A DNA stretch of 52,206 bases from Anaerolineae bacterium (lineage in GTDB: Bacteria > Chloroflexota > Anaerolineae > Aggregatilineales > Phototrophicaceae), in assembly GCA_014879665.1 (NCBI GenBank), contig JACSRP010000122.1, positions 1 to 52,206 of the forward strand, written 5' to 3'. The position numbers and the translations under genes are program-made. Every line of letters begins with the position of its first letter. The first letter of the stretch is position 1. Of this stretch, positions 43,986 through 52,206 are shown one piece after another. Below the pieces are notes generated by a model. That model was not told where the DNA came from. It did no database searches and saw only the letters and a list, made by a program, of their open reading frames with translations.

Positions 43986-45317
43986 TCAGGGCGCATATGT
44001 TTGAATGCGCTGTTCTGGCAGGCGGCGCGATAGGCGTTCACGGGCGGCAGCAGCATAGGCTACAACTTCGCGCTCGTTGATCGTCAGCAGTTGGCGGTCA
44101 CGCATAACCACCCTACCATTCACTAACACCGTGCGCACGTCGGCCGTCTCCATGTTATAGACCAGATTGGCCGCAGCATTGTGAACCGGCTGATGATGCA
44201 GCCCGGAAAGATCGATCAGGGCAATATCTGCAAGATAACCCGGCTCCAGCGCGCCAATCTCATTTTCCATACCCAGCGCCTTTGCGCTGCCCCGCGTGGC
44301 AACATACAGCGTTTCTGAAAGCGACAGGGATTCAGCTTCGCGGGTGATCTCCTTTTGCGCCAGCGCCATGATACGCAGCACTTCCCAGAGATTCATCGTG
44401 TTATTACTCACCGCGCCATCGGTGCCGATACCCACCGGCACGCCAGCCGCGCGCAAATCCACCACCGGCGCAATATCCATCGCCAGCTTCATATACGTTT
44501 TCGGGCAGTGGGCCACCGACGCGCCGCACTTCGCCAGCAGGGTAATGTCTTCAGGGGTGGCGCCACAGGCATGGGCAACAATCGTCGGACGGTCAAGAAT
44601 GCCGGTTGCCTCCAGTACCTGTATCGGGGTTTTGCCGTTTTTTGCGAGGCTGATGCGGGTTTGCTCATGATTTTCAGAGGCGTGGATATGGATGCCAGTA
44701 TTCAAGCTGGTTGCCAGATCCGCGCACATCCGCAGGAAATCGTCGCTGCACGTGTAGGGCGCATGTGGCGCGATGATAGTATGAATACGCCCATCGGCGG
44801 CATTCTGCCAATCTTCGACAAATGCCGCTGAATGCTCCAGAAGATCAGTACCGCCGCTGCTGAACACCGCCCACCCAAGCAGGGCGCGGGTTCCCGCATC
44901 TTCTACCGCCTTTGCCGCCTGATGCATATGAAAATAATGGTCATTTACAGTGGTCACCCCGGCGCGCAGCATTTCCGCGATGCCTAGAGTCATCCCCCAA
45001 TAAACATCTTCCTCAATCAGGTTATTTTCCAGCGGCCAGATATATTCATTGAACCATGCGGCCAGCGGCACATCTTCAGCCAGCCCGCGAAACAGCACCA
45101 TCGGGGTGTGCGCGTGGGTATTGATCAGGCCGGGCATCGCCAGCAGCCCTTCAGCCTGAAGAGTCTCATCGAAGCGCCCCGGATCAGCCTGACCGTAAGG
45201 CAAAATGGCCTCTATATGCGCGCCATCAATCAGAATATCGCGGGCTGGCTGAATTTCAACTGTCGCTGCATCTGGCACAGACAACACATCACAGTTCTGA
45301 ATCAGGATTCGAGGCAT
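43986..45317 (-). CDS. mtaD: 5-Methylthioadenosine/S-adenosylhomocysteine deaminase-type amidohydrolase
   Basis: A 443-residue zinc-dependent amidohydrolase. His68 and His70 (NTHAH), His212 with Glu215 (IHIHASE), His249 (AHACG) and Asp300 (GTDGAVSNN) make the metal and catalytic set, in the order of the MtaD/TrzN group. The mobile N- and C-terminal beta domain is complete ('GYLADIALIDL', 'VRTVLVNGRVVM'). The family deaminates methylthioadenosine and S-adenosylhomocysteine, but some members act on other purines, guanine or triazines. A single gene, divergent from the kinase gene; the 206-base gap shows no clear element. Confidence 0.85.
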   Translation of the reverse strand: MPRILIQNCDVLSVPDAATVEIQPARDILIDGAHIEAILPYGQADPGRFDETLQAEGLLAMPGLINTHAHTPMVLFRGLAEDVPLAAWFNEYIWPLENNLIEEDVYWGMTLGIAEMLRAGVTTVNDHYFHMHQAAKAVEDAGTRALLGWAVFSSGGTDLLEHSAAFVEDWQNAADGRIHTIIAPHAPYTCSDDFLRMCADLATSLNTGIHIHASENHEQTRISLAKNGKTPIQVLEATGILDRPTIVAHACGATPEDITLLAKCGASVAHCPKTYMKLAMDIAPVVDLRAAGVPVGIGTDGAVSNNTMNLWEVLRIMALAQKEITREAESLSLSETLYVATRGSAKALGMENEIGALEPGYLADIALIDLSGLHHQPVHNAAANLVYNMETADVRTVLVNGRVVMRDRQLLTINEREVVAYAAAARERLSRRLPEQRIQTYAP

Positions 45318-45523
45318 GTTCTATCGGCTCCGGCAGGCAGCAGTTAAAAACCTCAAGGTATACGGTGGATAAATATATCGCTGTTTGGCTTAAAATCTTA
45401 ATAAACGAAGTTGTTACGTGCTTTGCTTCATTGCTACGAGATGGATTTAACGCAATAATCATAGTTAAGATAATTCCCCTAAAATACGTATTTCAACCTC
45501 AGCTTACATCTCAAGGAACATGA

Positions 45524-48190
45524 ATGGCAGCCAGTGAACAAGTGCCGCGCATTATTGGGCGGCGTTATCAAGTTATCCGCGAAATTGGCGCGGGCAATAT
45601 GGGCGCGGTCTTTGAAGCAGTAGATCGGCTTAATGGGCAATATGTGGCGGTCAAGCAGATGCGGTTTTCGGCAGATCAGCTTGAGTATGGCTCGCACTCG
45701 AACGCCGACGACGATCTGAATGTCGCGCTGGCGCAGGAATTTCGCATTCTCGCCTCACTGCGGCATCCCAATATCATCAGCGTGCTAGATTACGGCTTCG
45801 ACCTTGTAGACGGCGTGCACACACCCTATATCACGATGGAACTACTGCAAAATGCAGATTCATTTCTTGAGTATGGTATTGGGCTGAGGCATGATGAAAA
45901 AGTTGATCTTCTGGTCAAAATGCTTCAGGCGCTGATGTATTTGCACCGCCGGGGCATATTACACCGCGATTTGAAGCCTAAAAATGTTCTCGTTGACAAG
46001 AAGGTCGTAAAAGTGCTGGATTTTGGCCTTTCAATTCCGGGCGAACAGGCTAAAGAAGGGGAAGTTGCCGGAACACCAAGTTATATGGCGCCGGAATTAT
46101 GGGTTGGTGGCCGCCCCAGCCGTGAATCCGATTTATTTGCTGTTGGGATCATGGCCTTTCGGCTGTTTGCGGGCGCAGCGCCATTTGAAACCGCCAACCT
46201 CAAACAGCTTTTTGTGGAAGTACGCAACAAAACACCAGACTTCAGCTTGATGGAAACCAACGACTCTATACGGCAGATCACGGCGAAACTACTGGCAAAA
46301 GACCCGGCAGAACGCTACTCTGACGCGCATGAAGTGGCTATACAACTGCTGAGCGCAATCGGCCATGCCACGCCATTAGAATCCACGGCCACCCGCGAGA
46401 GTTTCCTGCAGGCGGCGACCTTTGTCGGGCGCGAACATGAATTTGGTTTTCTGAGCAGTATGCTTCAACGCTCAGTGGAAGGGCAAGGCAACGGGCTGCT
46501 GATTGCAGGGGAAAGCGGCGTTGGCAAGTCGCGGTTGGTTGAGGAATTACGTACGCTGGCGCTGGTACAGGGCGCTCTGGTGCTGCGGGGTCAGGCGATT
46601 GACAATATCACCGCCCCATACACGCTGTGGCGCGGCGCGGCACGCTGGTTGGCACTGCTGGGTAATTTGAACGAGCAGCAGGCATCTATCCTTAAACCAT
46701 TGGTACCAGACATTGAACGCCTGTTAAGGTATTCCGTAGCGGATGCGCCGGAAGTCTCTCCACAGGAGACACAATCACGCCTATTCCGATTGATAGAGCA
46801 GCTTTTCTACGCACAAACACAGCGACAACCGGTGGTCGTCATCCTTGAAGACCTCCAATGGGCAGACGGCGAAAGTATGTCACTGCTAGCGCATTTGAGC
46901 CGCGCGATTGCAAATATGCCCATAATGATTGTGGCAAGTTATCGTGATGACGAAATGCCGGAAGTGCCGCAATTACTGCCAGAAATGGAGGTGTTACGGC
47001 TGCACCGGCTGAATTCAAAGCAAACGGCTGAACTGACGCAGGCGATATTGGGGCCGCGCGGGGCTAACCCGGACTTGCTCGATTTGCTACAGCGCGAAAC
47101 TGAGGGTAATACCTTCTTCCTCGTCGAAATGGTGCGGGCACTAGCCGAAGAAGCGGGGCAGCTTTCCGCAGTAGGCGATGCCCCGCTTCCCATCTCGGTG
47201 CTGACCGGCGGCGTTCAGGGTATTGTACAGCGCCGACTGAACCGCATTCCCGAAACAGCGCGCCCCCTGCTGCAATGGGCAGCAGTCGGTGGCAGGCAGC
47301 TAGATATGGCAGTACTCCGCCATATCTTCGCCGCAAAAGCGCCGCAAATTGACCGCTGGCTGAACGAATGCGCTGACGCCGCCGTATTAGAAGTTGAGGA
47401 TGGGCAATGGCGGTTTGCCCATAACAAGCTGCGCGATGGCGCGCTGGACGAGTTGGATAGCGATACTTTTAGGCGCCTTAGCCATGAAACTGCAATCGCC
47501 GTTGAAATCGTATATGAAGTTTCCACCCGGCAAAACGCCGAACTTCTAGCTTATTACTGGGGCAGCGCCGGCAATCTTGAAAAGGAAGAGCAATATTCAG
47601 CCCTTGCTGGAGAGCAGGCGCTTAAGAACGGTGCTTATCGCGCGGCAGCCGCATATTTGAAGCGCACGTTGGATTTACACTCGCAAATTGAAACTTCGAG
47701 GCGTAAAACCGCGCAAGTTCTTCAGCAGCTTGGCGATGCCTATCGCGGCATGAATGATGCTGAAATGGCACAGGATTATTACCGGCAAAGCCTCGATATT
47801 TGTCGGGAGATTGATTACCGCTGGGGGCTTGCCGCCTGCTTAAACAAGCTGGGCGAAATATCCGTTGAGCGCGGCTTAAACGCCGCTGCTGCGCAGCAGT
47901 TGAACGAGGCGCTGCGTATCGCAACGGAAGCGCGCGCGCAACCTGTCGCCCTGCGTTCGCTGGTCGCCATCGCGGGGCTGAACGTGGGAACCGGGCAACC
48001 TGCGCTGGCGGTACAATATGCCACAGTTGCGCTTAATCATCTTTCAAGCGATGGGCAAACGCATTATCTGGCAGAACGATTGATTAACAGCCTGCAAGAC
48101 AGCCTACCACCTGATGTGATGAAAGCGGCTGTAGAACGCGGCAATACGCTTGAATTCAAGGAATTGGTGAATCAGATCATCCCGGCATAG
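45524..48190 (+). CDS. Ser/Thr protein kinase fused to AAA ATPase and TPR domains
   Basis: An 888-residue cytoplasmic signalling protein. The kinase domain covers about 14-275: Gly loop GAGNMG (22-27), Lys44 in VAVK, HRDLKPKN with Asp149, DFG at 166-168, and APE at 189-191, all intact. An ATPase domain of the LuxR-LAL/STAND type follows at about 300-620, with Walker A GESGVGKS (329-336) and Walker B 'VVVILEDLQWAD'. Residues about 690-880 are TPR-like helices. No membrane segment and no DNA-binding domain. An ABC ATPase gene starts 2 bases after the stop. AAGGA lies just upstream of the ATG. Confidence 0.9.
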   Translation: MAASEQVPRIIGRRYQVIREIGAGNMGAVFEAVDRLNGQYVAVKQMRFSADQLEYGSHSNADDDLNVALAQEFRILASLRHPNIISVLDYGFDLVDGVHTPYITMELLQNADSFLEYGIGLRHDEKVDLLVKMLQALMYLHRRGILHRDLKPKNVLVDKKVVKVLDFGLSIPGEQAKEGEVAGTPSYMAPELWVGGRPSRESDLFAVGIMAFRLFAGAAPFETANLKQLFVEVRNKTPDFSLMETNDSIRQITAKLLAKDPAERYSDAHEVAIQLLSAIGHATPLESTATRESFLQAATFVGREHEFGFLSSMLQRSVEGQGNGLLIAGESGVGKSRLVEELRTLALVQGALVLRGQAIDNITAPYTLWRGAARWLALLGNLNEQQASILKPLVPDIERLLRYSVADAPEVSPQETQSRLFRLIEQLFYAQTQRQPVVVILEDLQWADGESMSLLAHLSRAIANMPIMIVASYRDDEMPEVPQLLPEMEVLRLHRLNSKQTAELTQAILGPRGANPDLLDLLQRETEGNTFFLVEMVRALAEEAGQLSAVGDAPLPISVLTGGVQGIVQRRLNRIPETARPLLQWAAVGGRQLDMAVLRHIFAAKAPQIDRWLNECADAAVLEVEDGQWRFAHNKLRDGALDELDSDTFRRLSHETAIAVEIVYEVSTRQNAELLAYYWGSAGNLEKEEQYSALAGEQALKNGAYRAAAAYLKRTLDLHSQIETSRRKTAQVLQQLGDAYRGMNDAEMAQDYYRQSLDICREIDYRWGLAACLNKLGEISVERGLNAAAAQQLNEALRIATEARAQPVALRSLVAIAGLNVGTGQPALAVQYATVALNHLSSDGQTHYLAERLINSLQDSLPPDVMKAAVERGNTLEFKELVNQIIPA

Positions 48191-48192
48191 CC

Positions 48193-49284
48193 ATGACTAC
48201 GGTAACACTGACCCATGTTTCAAAGCAGCTTGGAGGAACCGGCTCAAATGCGCAGCCGATTCAGGCGGTTGACAACCTCTCACTGAAGATCAGTTCCGGT
48301 GAAGTCGTCGCCCTCGTTGGCCCGTCAGGCTGCGGCAAATCCACCTTACTGCGGCTGATTGCCGGGTTGATTGAGCCAGACAACGGGCAGATTTTATATG
48401 ATAACGTGCCGCTTACCGATATTCCGCTGAACGAGCGCGGTATAGGCATGGTATTTCAAGAAGGCGCGCTAGTGCCCCACTGGGAAGCCGAACAATCTAT
48501 CGGTTTCTTTTATCGCCTGCGCCATCGGGAACAGGAAGTACCGCCGCGCGTAGAAGAAATTTCAAAAATCACTGGTTTCGGGTTAGAAAAACTGTTAAGC
48601 CGCAAGCCGGGCCAGCTTTCTGGCGGCGAGAAACAGCGCATTGCTATCGCGCGGGCGCTAACCCGTGACCCGCGTATCTTCCTCTTTGACGAGCCGTTTT
48701 CAAGTCTGGATGCAAAGTTACGCGGGCAAGCGCGGGTAGAACTTAAGCGCCTGCTCAATGCCTTTCCGGTGACATCAGTTTATGTTACTCACGATCAGAT
48801 TGAAGCCGTAGCTTTAGGAAAGCGGGTCGCGGTCATGCGCGCGGGAAAAATCGAGCAAATCGGGAACTACCAGACGCTGTATCACAACCCGATCAATCTG
48901 TTCGTCGCCACCTTCATCGGCACGCCAGCGATTAATCTCTTTGAAGGCCGCGCCATTGATGGCCACTGGCAAGGCGCCCATTTCGGCGGCTTCCCCATGC
49001 GCAGCGATCTCGAAAATCAGAAAAAAGTGATACTAGGAATACGCCCTGAGTTCGTCAGGCTGGTCACTGAAGATAGCGTTGGCGCGGCGGCGGCGCTGGT
49101 GAGCAAAGTCACGTCTTATTATGCCGAGCGCTTTCAGCTTATTGAAGTGAGTGCAAATAAAGAGCGATGGCTGCTAAAAGCAGAATCTGATACTCAAGTT
49201 ACCGCTGGCGAGACGGTATGGTGCGCCTTTGATCCTGAAGGCATCTTCTATTTTGATCCCTTCACCGAACAACGGATCGGGTAA
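48193..49284 (+). CDS. ABC importer ATPase, sugar/polyamine (MalK/PotA) type
   Basis: A 363-residue ATP-binding subunit. It has Walker A GPSGCGKST, the Q-loop FQEGALVP, LSGGEKQR, Walker B LFDEPFSSLD and the H-loop VTHDQ, then a C-terminal TOBE-like regulatory domain (about 240-363). All ATPase residues are intact. No permease or binding-protein gene is next to it, so it must serve a transporter encoded elsewhere. It lies 2 bases after the kinase gene, which suggests coupled translation. Confidence 0.9.
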   Translation: MTTVTLTHVSKQLGGTGSNAQPIQAVDNLSLKISSGEVVALVGPSGCGKSTLLRLIAGLIEPDNGQILYDNVPLTDIPLNERGIGMVFQEGALVPHWEAEQSIGFFYRLRHREQEVPPRVEEISKITGFGLEKLLSRKPGQLSGGEKQRIAIARALTRDPRIFLFDEPFSSLDAKLRGQARVELKRLLNAFPVTSVYVTHDQIEAVALGKRVAVMRAGKIEQIGNYQTLYHNPINLFVATFIGTPAINLFEGRAIDGHWQGAHFGGFPMRSDLENQKKVILGIRPEFVRLVTEDSVGAAAALVSKVTSYYAERFQLIEVSANKERWLLKAESDTQVTAGETVWCAFDPEGIFYFDPFTEQRIG

Positions 49285-49308
49285 AGCCTGTTTATTTGAC
49301 GGAAGGAA

Positions 49309-49338
49309 GCAAAGGGCGGTTTGTAAGCCGCCCTTTGC
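49309..49338. terminator. Hairpin between convergent ABC ATPase and M1 peptidase genes
   Basis: GCAAAGGGCGG pairs with CCGCCCTTTGC (11 bp) over an 8-base loop. T runs are only inside the stem, so it is a weak terminator by standard rules, but its place between two convergent stops supports that role. Confidence 0.6.
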
Positions 49339-49345
49339 CCTACAC

Positions 49346-50821
49346 TCAATTAGAATCACCCAGATTCGGCGGGAACAATCTCATTGCGGGGATAGACGGA
49401 ATCTGTATGACATACAACCAGTCCCGCTTGAACTTCTCCAGATTTCGACCACTGATCGCTTCGGCTATGGCAAAGAAATCATCGGTGGTGGCATTGCCGT
49501 AGGTATACTGCCCGGCATAGGTTCGCAGTATTTCGAAGAACGCATCATCGCCAACTACCAACCGCAGCGCGTGCAGCGTAAGCCCACCCCGATAATAAAC
49601 CGCAGCGTTGAACAGGTTATCAGGGTCGGGAGAGCCAGTTAAGCCCATAGACATCAGTTCCGCCCGGATTTGCGCGTTTGTGAGGCCAAATTCCTGCCAT
49701 CCGTCACCACTCATAAAACCATAAGCTTCCGCAATTGCGGCATCGCGCGCATCGGGGCCTTCGGTATGTTCCAGCCACAACCATTCGGCATAGCTGGCAA
49801 AACCCTCGTTCAACCAGATATCTGACCAATCTTCCAGCGAAATACTGTTACCGAACCACTGGTGCGCCAACTCATGAGCCACAACGTCATCGGCATCGCC
49901 CATCAAAATGCTGCTGCCAAACAACGATATAGTCTGGGTTTCCAGCGCAAAGCCCAGCGGTTGATCCACCACCACCGCGCCATAGGCATCAAATGGGTAT
50001 GGCCCGAAAATGTTGGAGAAATAATCTACCATTTCGCCCTGCCGCCCAAATACACGGTCATTGAAGCGGCTGTAGCGTTCCGGTAGATAATTTCGCAGCG
50101 GAACGCCCTCTGCCGATTCACTCTCAAATTCGACATAGCGATCAATATTCACGGTCGCCAGATAAGTTGCCATCGGCTGGCGCATCTCCCAGCGGAATGT
50201 GGTCTGGCCGTCCTGAGTAGTGGTCTCTTCCAACACGCCGTTGGCCGCCACGACGAAACCTTCGGGTACGGTAATTTCCAGCGTAAAGGTCGCCTTATCA
50301 GACGGATGATCGTTCGCCGGAAACCACGTTTGCGCGCCGTCTGGCTCGCTAACCACATATACCAACCCATCCGCAAAATTCCAGCCGAGTCTAGCCCCTA
50401 AGCTAGGATCCTGCGTTGGCGTAGGCATGCCGTGATACTGGATTACCACTTCGAAGCTGTCGCCTGCTGAAAGCGGCTGAGGCAGCAGAATCATCAATTC
50501 GGAGCCAGAGCGCGAAAATTCTGCCGATTCGCCATTCACCGTCAGGTTGTCAATGTTGAGGCTTACAAGGTCTAGATTGAACTGTTCCAGATCGGCAGTT
50601 GCCACCGCGGTGATGATCGCTTCAGCAGTGATAGCGTTTTCATCCATCGGGGTTTGCAAGCGAATAGTGTAATGCTGCACATCAAAGCCGCTGCTGCCCA
50701 GTTCCGGGTACAGCGAATCGCCTGCGCTTGAAAGATCAAGCTGGCCGTCTTGCGCAGCGGCGGAAAAGGCCGCTAAGAGACAGGCGGTTATAAGTAGAGA
50801 GAAAATCCGTTGGAGATTCAT
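49346..50821 (-). CDS. Secreted M1-family metallopeptidase
   Basis: A 491-residue exported zinc aminopeptidase-like protein. Signal peptide 1-23 (cleaved near AAAQ). The N-terminal beta domain (about 45-230) precedes the gluzincin domain. HELAH gives His316, Glu317 and His320, Glu339 (NEGFAS) is the third ligand, and a Tyr lies in VYYRGG. The exopeptidase GxMEN motif is replaced by FALETQT (291-297), as in a subgroup of bacterial M1 enzymes. It lacks the large C-terminal helical domain of full-length members, so 491 residues is short but usual for this subgroup. AAGGA lies just upstream of the ATG. Confidence 0.9.
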   Translation of the reverse strand: MNLQRIFSLLITACLLAAFSAAAQDGQLDLSSAGDSLYPELGSSGFDVQHYTIRLQTPMDENAITAEAIITAVATADLEQFNLDLVSLNIDNLTVNGESAEFSRSGSELMILLPQPLSAGDSFEVVIQYHGMPTPTQDPSLGARLGWNFADGLVYVVSEPDGAQTWFPANDHPSDKATFTLEITVPEGFVVAANGVLEETTTQDGQTTFRWEMRQPMATYLATVNIDRYVEFESESAEGVPLRNYLPERYSRFNDRVFGRQGEMVDYFSNIFGPYPFDAYGAVVVDQPLGFALETQTISLFGSSILMGDADDVVAHELAHQWFGNSISLEDWSDIWLNEGFASYAEWLWLEHTEGPDARDAAIAEAYGFMSGDGWQEFGLTNAQIRAELMSMGLTGSPDPDNLFNAAVYYRGGLTLHALRLVVGDDAFFEILRTYAGQYTYGNATTDDFFAIAEAISGRNLEKFKRDWLYVIQIPSIPAMRLFPPNLGDSN

Positions 50822-51024
50822 GAAATTTCCTTGACAGCTTTTAGCAGAGTATATACACCAGATCTGGAAGCTATCATGCCAGAAAATGTGGGCGAAACCA
50901 TTGTCTCATACAACTCTCATGTGTGTTTGCAGAGATTTTGTGCGTGATTAGCCATTTGCCAAATTCCGCAATCTAAACCAGACTGTAATTCAATTTAGCC
51001 AACTTCAAGGTGGAGATGTAGTCC

Positions 51025-52206
51025 ATGCAAGTCTTCAAAATTATCGCTGTGCTATTCTCACTGCTATGCATCGCCGGGCAGATTAGCGCGCAGACAGCCG
51101 AGATTATCGCCCCCAACGTGTTCTTGCAGGGCATGGTGCTGACCACCGGCGTGCGCTATACCGCAACCTTCATTAAACCTGAAGAAGCTTTACCACTGCG
51201 GAATATCAGTGTAGAAATCACATTGCCCCCGGGCGCACAATTCAGCCAGATGCTGGTGCCACAGCAGGTCGAATTTGATGTAGTGCGCGTCAGCCGTGAG
51301 GGCGCAATCACCATGATCTGGCAAACTTCACGCGTTCCCGGCGAAAACACACTCGATTCCTATTCCTTCACGCTGGCGCAGCCTTTGACCGAAGAGACTG
51401 AATTTTATATTCAATGGCAGGATGAAAACGGCACACAGTATTTTGAGAATTTCTTTGAGCTTCCACCATTAGCCATCGCCACGCAGAATACCGGCATCGC
51501 CACGCTTTCACAGCAGGGGTTTGTTCCCGCAGGTGAAACCGGAGTACAGGTTTCCATCCCTCAGCAAGCGGAGCCAGTCACTTTAACTGTGAACATACTG
51601 CCAGCAGGTGTTAATCCGCCGCCGGAATACGGCGATCTGTGGTGGTGTTCGCTGGTCGAAATCACAGGCTTGCCAGAAGGCGTGAGCGCCAGCGTAATTG
51701 TTCCCCTGCGCCGCCCAGTTGCGCCATTTACGCCATTAAGTATGTTCCAGCAAAATGATGACGGCAGTTGGTCGCCACTAGAAGGCGAGGCGTTTGTCAC
51801 CGCAGACGGGCAGTATGTGGTTTATGAACATCCGGGTGGCGTGGTGGCGACGGGCGGATTGCCGGAAATTCAGCCGGAAATCATCGCCGCCACAAATATT
51901 CAGGTGATCACCGATGCAGGGTTAGCCGCGCCAGCGAATGCAGCCCCCGATCTCACTAACATCACCGACGGGACCAGCAACACAGTTTTGCTGAATGAAA
52001 TTCCAGTTTTGCCGCCACCTGAAAATATCACAGATGGGACAAGTAACACTGTCATGCTCGGCGAGCTGCCCCTGACTGCCACGCCGATCCCCCTGACTGC
52101 CACGCCGGTAATCAATACGATAAACGACGGCAGCAGTAATACCGTCTTGCTTGGCGAGCCGTCGCTGACCGCCACGCCCATCCTTCCGACTGCCACGCCG
52201 ATAATC
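51025..52206 (+). CDS. Secreted protein with tandem DGTSNT motifs (3' end outside the window)
   Basis: The frame is open from ATG 51025 to the window edge (394 codons). GGTGGAG (51009-51015) is 9 bases upstream. A signal peptide covers about residues 1-22 (ends near ISAQ-T). Residues 25-280 are beta-rich, with no family recognised. From residue 313 on come three copies of a 13-residue motif, ITDGTSNTVLL(N/G)E, split by Thr/Pro linkers (LTATPI). The motif is like the 'DGTSNT...GE' end motif of Planctomycete-type DUF1559 pilin-like proteins. That likeness is from memory, and a functional link is not claimed. Standard codon use for the window; the role is unknown. Confidence 0.75.
   Translation, partial: MQVFKIIAVLFSLLCIAGQISAQTAEIIAPNVFLQGMVLTTGVRYTATFIKPEEALPLRNISVEITLPPGAQFSQMLVPQQVEFDVVRVSREGAITMIWQTSRVPGENTLDSYSFTLAQPLTEETEFYIQWQDENGTQYFENFFELPPLAIATQNTGIATLSQQGFVPAGETGVQVSIPQQAEPVTLTVNILPAGVNPPPEYGDLWWCSLVEITGLPEGVSASVIVPLRRPVAPFTPLSMFQQNDDGSWSPLEGEAFVTADGQYVVYEHPGGVVATGGLPEIQPEIIAATNIQVITDAGLAAPANAAPDLTNITDGTSNTVLLNEIPVLPPPENITDGTSNTVMLGELPLTATPIPLTATPVINTINDGSSNTVLLGEPSLTATPILPTATPII
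51961..52158 (+). repeat. Three in-frame DGTSNT coding repeats
   Basis: Units at 51961-51999, 52027-52065 and 52120-52158 each code for I-(T/N)-D-G-(T/S)-S-N-T-V-(L/M)-L-(N/G)-E. Codons differ between copies (GACGGGACC, GATGGGACA, GACGGCAGC) while the peptide is kept. This shows selection on the protein rather than recent DNA duplication. Spacing is 66 and 93 bases. Further copies may follow outside the window. Confidence 0.85.

Noticed and set aside
50831-50857. TTGACA...TATACA as a promoter for the DGTSNT protein gene
   Set aside because: The spacing is 15 bases and it is about 170 bases from the start codon, overlapping the binding site of the divergent M1 gene. Not convincing enough to list.
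1-52206. Mobile elements, prophage, CRISPR arrays, tRNA genes, riboswitches
   Set aside because: No transposase, integrase, capsid, cas gene, regular spaced direct repeats, cloverleaf sequence or known riboswitch core was seen on either strand by eye. Tools such as tRNAscan-SE and Infernal would be needed to exclude them fully.

Overview
This is a 52.2 kb chromosomal stretch of a free-living bacterium. It is packed with housekeeping and cell-envelope genes, and I see no phage, plasmid, insertion sequence, CRISPR array or tRNA gene. The gene mix and protein style fit the phylum Chloroflexota (Anaerolineae-like): long secreted proteins with Thr/Pro 'TATP/TPTP' linkers, PPC domains, a clostripain-type protease, a TgpA-like transglutaminase, RNase J next to a type-A RNase P RNA, bactofilin, and frequent TTG starts. 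This taxonomic placement is inference; no marker gene here proves it.

Region 1 (1-10 kb) is a polysaccharide operon on the + strand. It holds a Wzz-like co-polymerase, a BY-kinase-like ATPase with a damaged P-loop, long-form rmlA, a Cof-type HAD phosphatase, rmlB, a small unknown gene, rmlD, two GT2 glycosyltransferases, rnhB, a GT4 glycosyltransferase and a second Wzz-like protein. Most genes overlap or nearly touch. The dTDP-rhamnose pathway is present except rmlC. Region 2 (10-18.4 kb) holds a secreted propeller/PPC protein, an SDR and a crotonase with a small membrane protein between them, a bactofilin/low-Mr phosphatase pair, an MFS transporter, and an SH3-like protein following a CheY-like receiver.

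Region 3 (18.5-29.8 kb) has NADP-type icd, an unknown membrane protein, a phosphohexomutase, a glycerol-1-phosphate dehydrogenase homologue with altered metal ligands, and a GCS2-like ligase. It ends with three genes (integral-membrane glycosyltransferase, polyprenyl-phosphate GT2, wecE) that resemble the arn logic of making an amino sugar, loading it on a lipid carrier and transferring it outside. Region 4 (29.9-38.5 kb) has RNase J, a transglutaminase membrane protein, the RNase P RNA gene with a clear promoter, and a heterodimeric ABC exporter with one consensus and one degenerate ATP site.

Region 5 (38.6-52.2 kb) has a secreted C11 protease, threonine aldolase, a CPBP-like membrane protein, an MTA/SAH-deaminase-type amidohydrolase, a Ser/Thr kinase-ATPase-TPR protein followed at once by an orphan sugar-type ABC ATPase, an M1 metallopeptidase, and a secreted protein cut by the window edge that carries tandem DGTSNT-type motifs.

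The genes meet mainly in the cell envelope. RmlA and RmlB make dTDP-4-keto-6-deoxyglucose, which can go to rhamnose (RmlD) or to dTDP-Fuc4N (WecE, in another operon). The glycosyltransferases, co-polymerases, ABC exporter and phosphohexomutase would use or supply such sugars. Every gap of more than about 150 bases was examined. Only the 34.16-34.78 kb gap exceeds 300 bases without a protein gene, and it is filled by rnpB and a terminator.
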